The translations under genes and the position numbers were made by a program. The notes beneath the pieces were generated by a model that had not been told where the DNA came from, made no database searches, and saw nothing but the letters and a program-made list of their open reading frames with translations. Source: Halieaceae bacterium UBA6060 (lineage in GTDB: Bacteria; Pseudomonadota; Gammaproteobacteria; Pseudomonadales; Halieaceae). From it: a stretch of DNA of 64,000 nt. Positions 63,319 to 64,000 of the stretch are shown here, piece after piece (the first letter of the stretch is position 1; the number at the start of each line of letters is the position of its first letter). Location of the stretch: contig DIYG01000167.1 of assembly GCA_002428935.1 (NCBI GenBank), positions 40,492 to 104,491 on the forward strand, written 5' to 3'.

Positions 63319-63399
63319 ACATAACGCCGCGAGTTGGGGCGGCGAAACCGCGCAGCGGTTTTGACGTCCCAGCGAAGCGACAACCTTGCCTTGTTAGGA
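63319..63399 (-). repeat. attC site
   Basis: Plus-strand ACATAAC (63319-63325; minus GTTATGT) and GTTAGGA (63393-63399). Arms GCCGCGAGTTGGGGCGGCG and GCGAAGCGACAACC. Nearly identical to the attC at 61777-61857. The site ends four bases from the stop of the 187-residue gene. Confidence 0.9.
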
Positions 63400-63403
63400 G
63401 GAT

Positions 63404-63967
63404 TCAAGGTAAACCCCTAACTAAGTTCGATGCGGCTCGTGTGTAATAAAAGATAGGGTCTCCGCGAGAGTTGTAGTCTTGACGAAGCAAGCCAAGACTC
63501 ACCATCAACCGGAGATCGTCTTGGAAAAACCTTGTTTCAGGACACGTATAGTTTGGCCCGGCGCTAATAATCAAATCTTGCGCAGACTGTCCAAGTGCTT
63601 TCGACAAAAGAAAGAACTCGGCACCGCTACTTTCCATAAGGCTCAAAATCTCGACCGCCTGATCTGACAACGTCACGGATGAATAGGCAAGCGCGAGGTC
63701 TTCTACTCCTTCAGATTTACTGGCGAGGATTGCTACTTGAGCAGAGATCCGATCAAGTTTTTCGTGGAGATCTTCTAGCCCCCGGTTGAGCATAGCTTTG
63801 ATACTTATCGTTGTTGTGTGGTTACCCTCTATTTTTTCGCGCAAGTCCTGATGATTATGTTTGGATAGCCACTCTAAAAATTCGACGACGTCGAGAATCT
63901 CAGACGATGATCGACCCGAGGTAAATGCCGAAAGGAGCCCAACGACTTGCGCAAACTCTGCGATCAA
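63404..63967 (-). CDS. Unrecognised 187-residue cassette protein
   Basis: A 187-residue protein with a TTG start at 63967. AGGAGG stands seven bases ahead, partly formed by the attC R' edge. Residues about 20-95 look helical and may form a coiled coil (NRGLEDLHEKLDRISAQVAI). Residues 105-187 look like a winged-helix or short alpha/beta part (ETRFFQDDLRLMVSLGLLRQ). No motif identifies a function. Integron cassettes of this size sometimes carry phage defence genes, but nothing here shows that. Confidence 0.7.
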   Translation of the reverse strand: MIAEFAQVVGLLSAFTSGRSSSEILDVVEFLEWLSKHNHQDLREKIEGNHTTTISIKAMLNRGLEDLHEKLDRISAQVAILASKSEGVEDLALAYSSVTLSDQAVEILSLMESSGAEFFLLSKALGQSAQDLIISAGPNYTCPETRFFQDDLRLMVSLGLLRQDYNSRGDPIFYYTRAASNLVRGLP

Positions 63968-63976
63968 CTCAAATCC

Positions 63977-64000
63977 TCCTAACGCTTCAAGCTGGGGCGG
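63977..64000 (-). repeat. attC site (partial, runs off the right edge)
   Basis: Plus-strand TCCTAACGCTTCAAGC (R' TCCTAAC at 63977-63983; minus GTTAGGA) begins another attC, cut at the window end. The next cassette and probably attI/intI lie to the right. Confidence 0.75.

Larger units (their letters stand above)
57004..64000 (-). mobile_element. Chromosomal integron gene-cassette array (continues past right edge)
   Basis: Minus-strand genes from about 57 kb to the right edge are separated by attC sites with R' GTTRRRY and R'' xxxTAAC cores and imperfect dyad arms. Genes begin within a few to about 75 bases after the R' site, as cassettes do. Read on the minus strand each gene is followed by its attC, so the attI/intI end lies to the right of 64000. 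Cassette genes are visibly more AT-rich than the core. No integrase is in the window. Confidence 0.85.

Noticed and set aside
1..64000. CRISPR array, prophage, rRNA or tRNA genes, insertion-sequence transposases
   Set aside because: None found: no regular direct repeats with unique spacers, no phage structural genes, no transposase and no tRNA-like cloverleaf that I could recognise by eye. An RNA search could still find a short one.

Overview
The window looks like a chromosomal segment of a marine gammaproteobacterium. The GC-rich core genes follow a Pseudomonas-like order: cysG-serS-crcB-rarA-lolA-ftsK / trxB-aat-bpt-infA / clpA-clpS / icd / rluE / mnmA-hflD-purB-roxA. Together with a complete propionyl-CoA pathway and the protein style, this suggests Cellvibrionales/Halieaceae (the OM60/NOR5 group). 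That placement is inference; there is no rRNA in the window to confirm it.

Left part (1-29.4 kb). It holds a truncated amidohydrolase, an exported M1-type metallopeptidase with a small DUF6702-like partner, a SIMPL-domain protein and the Prc/Tsp protease. Next is the informational and housekeeping block: siroheme synthase, seryl-tRNA synthetase, RarA, LolA, FtsK, thioredoxin reductase, the two N-end-rule transferases (Aat, Bpt) beside the ClpA/ClpS machinery that degrades their products, IF-1 and isocitrate dehydrogenase. Two translation-modification genes (rluE, mnmA), hflD, purB and the ribosomal-oxygenase gene roxA follow.

Middle part (29.5-53.8 kb). A minus-strand operon encodes conversion of propionyl-CoA to succinyl-CoA: carboxyltransferase, an unusually long biotin carboxylase/BCCP fusion, methylmalonyl-CoA epimerase, mutase, the MeaB chaperone and a Rieske protein. 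After it come pabB and cysB, a cN-I-like nucleotidase, a long acetyl-CoA hydrolase/transferase and a sodium:alanine symporter. A tightly packed minus-strand run reads moaC-moaD-moaE-flavin reductase-Nudix-bcp-xthA-yajC, with GTGA start/stop overlaps. A Tat-exported amine oxidase, a serine hydrolase, a SRAP protein, a thioesterase and ArfB close the core.

Right part (54-64 kb). Coding becomes almost entirely minus-strand, with small single-gene units, visibly more AT-rich genes and rare-type starts. From about 57.0 kb, and very clearly from 59.0 kb to the right edge, the genes are separated by attC recombination sites: R'' about xxxTAAC, R' about GTTRRRY, with imperfect dyad arms. This is a chromosomal integron cassette array read right to left. 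Cassettes encode acetyltransferases, a TrmH-type methyltransferase, a COQ4-like plus VanZ-like pair, an LRAT-like thiol-fold protein, a lipoprotein, two small membrane proteins (one of 55 aa) and an unrecognised 187-aa protein. No integrase gene lies in the window. Cassette orientation predicts intI and attI beyond position 64000. The array is the most interesting part of the window.
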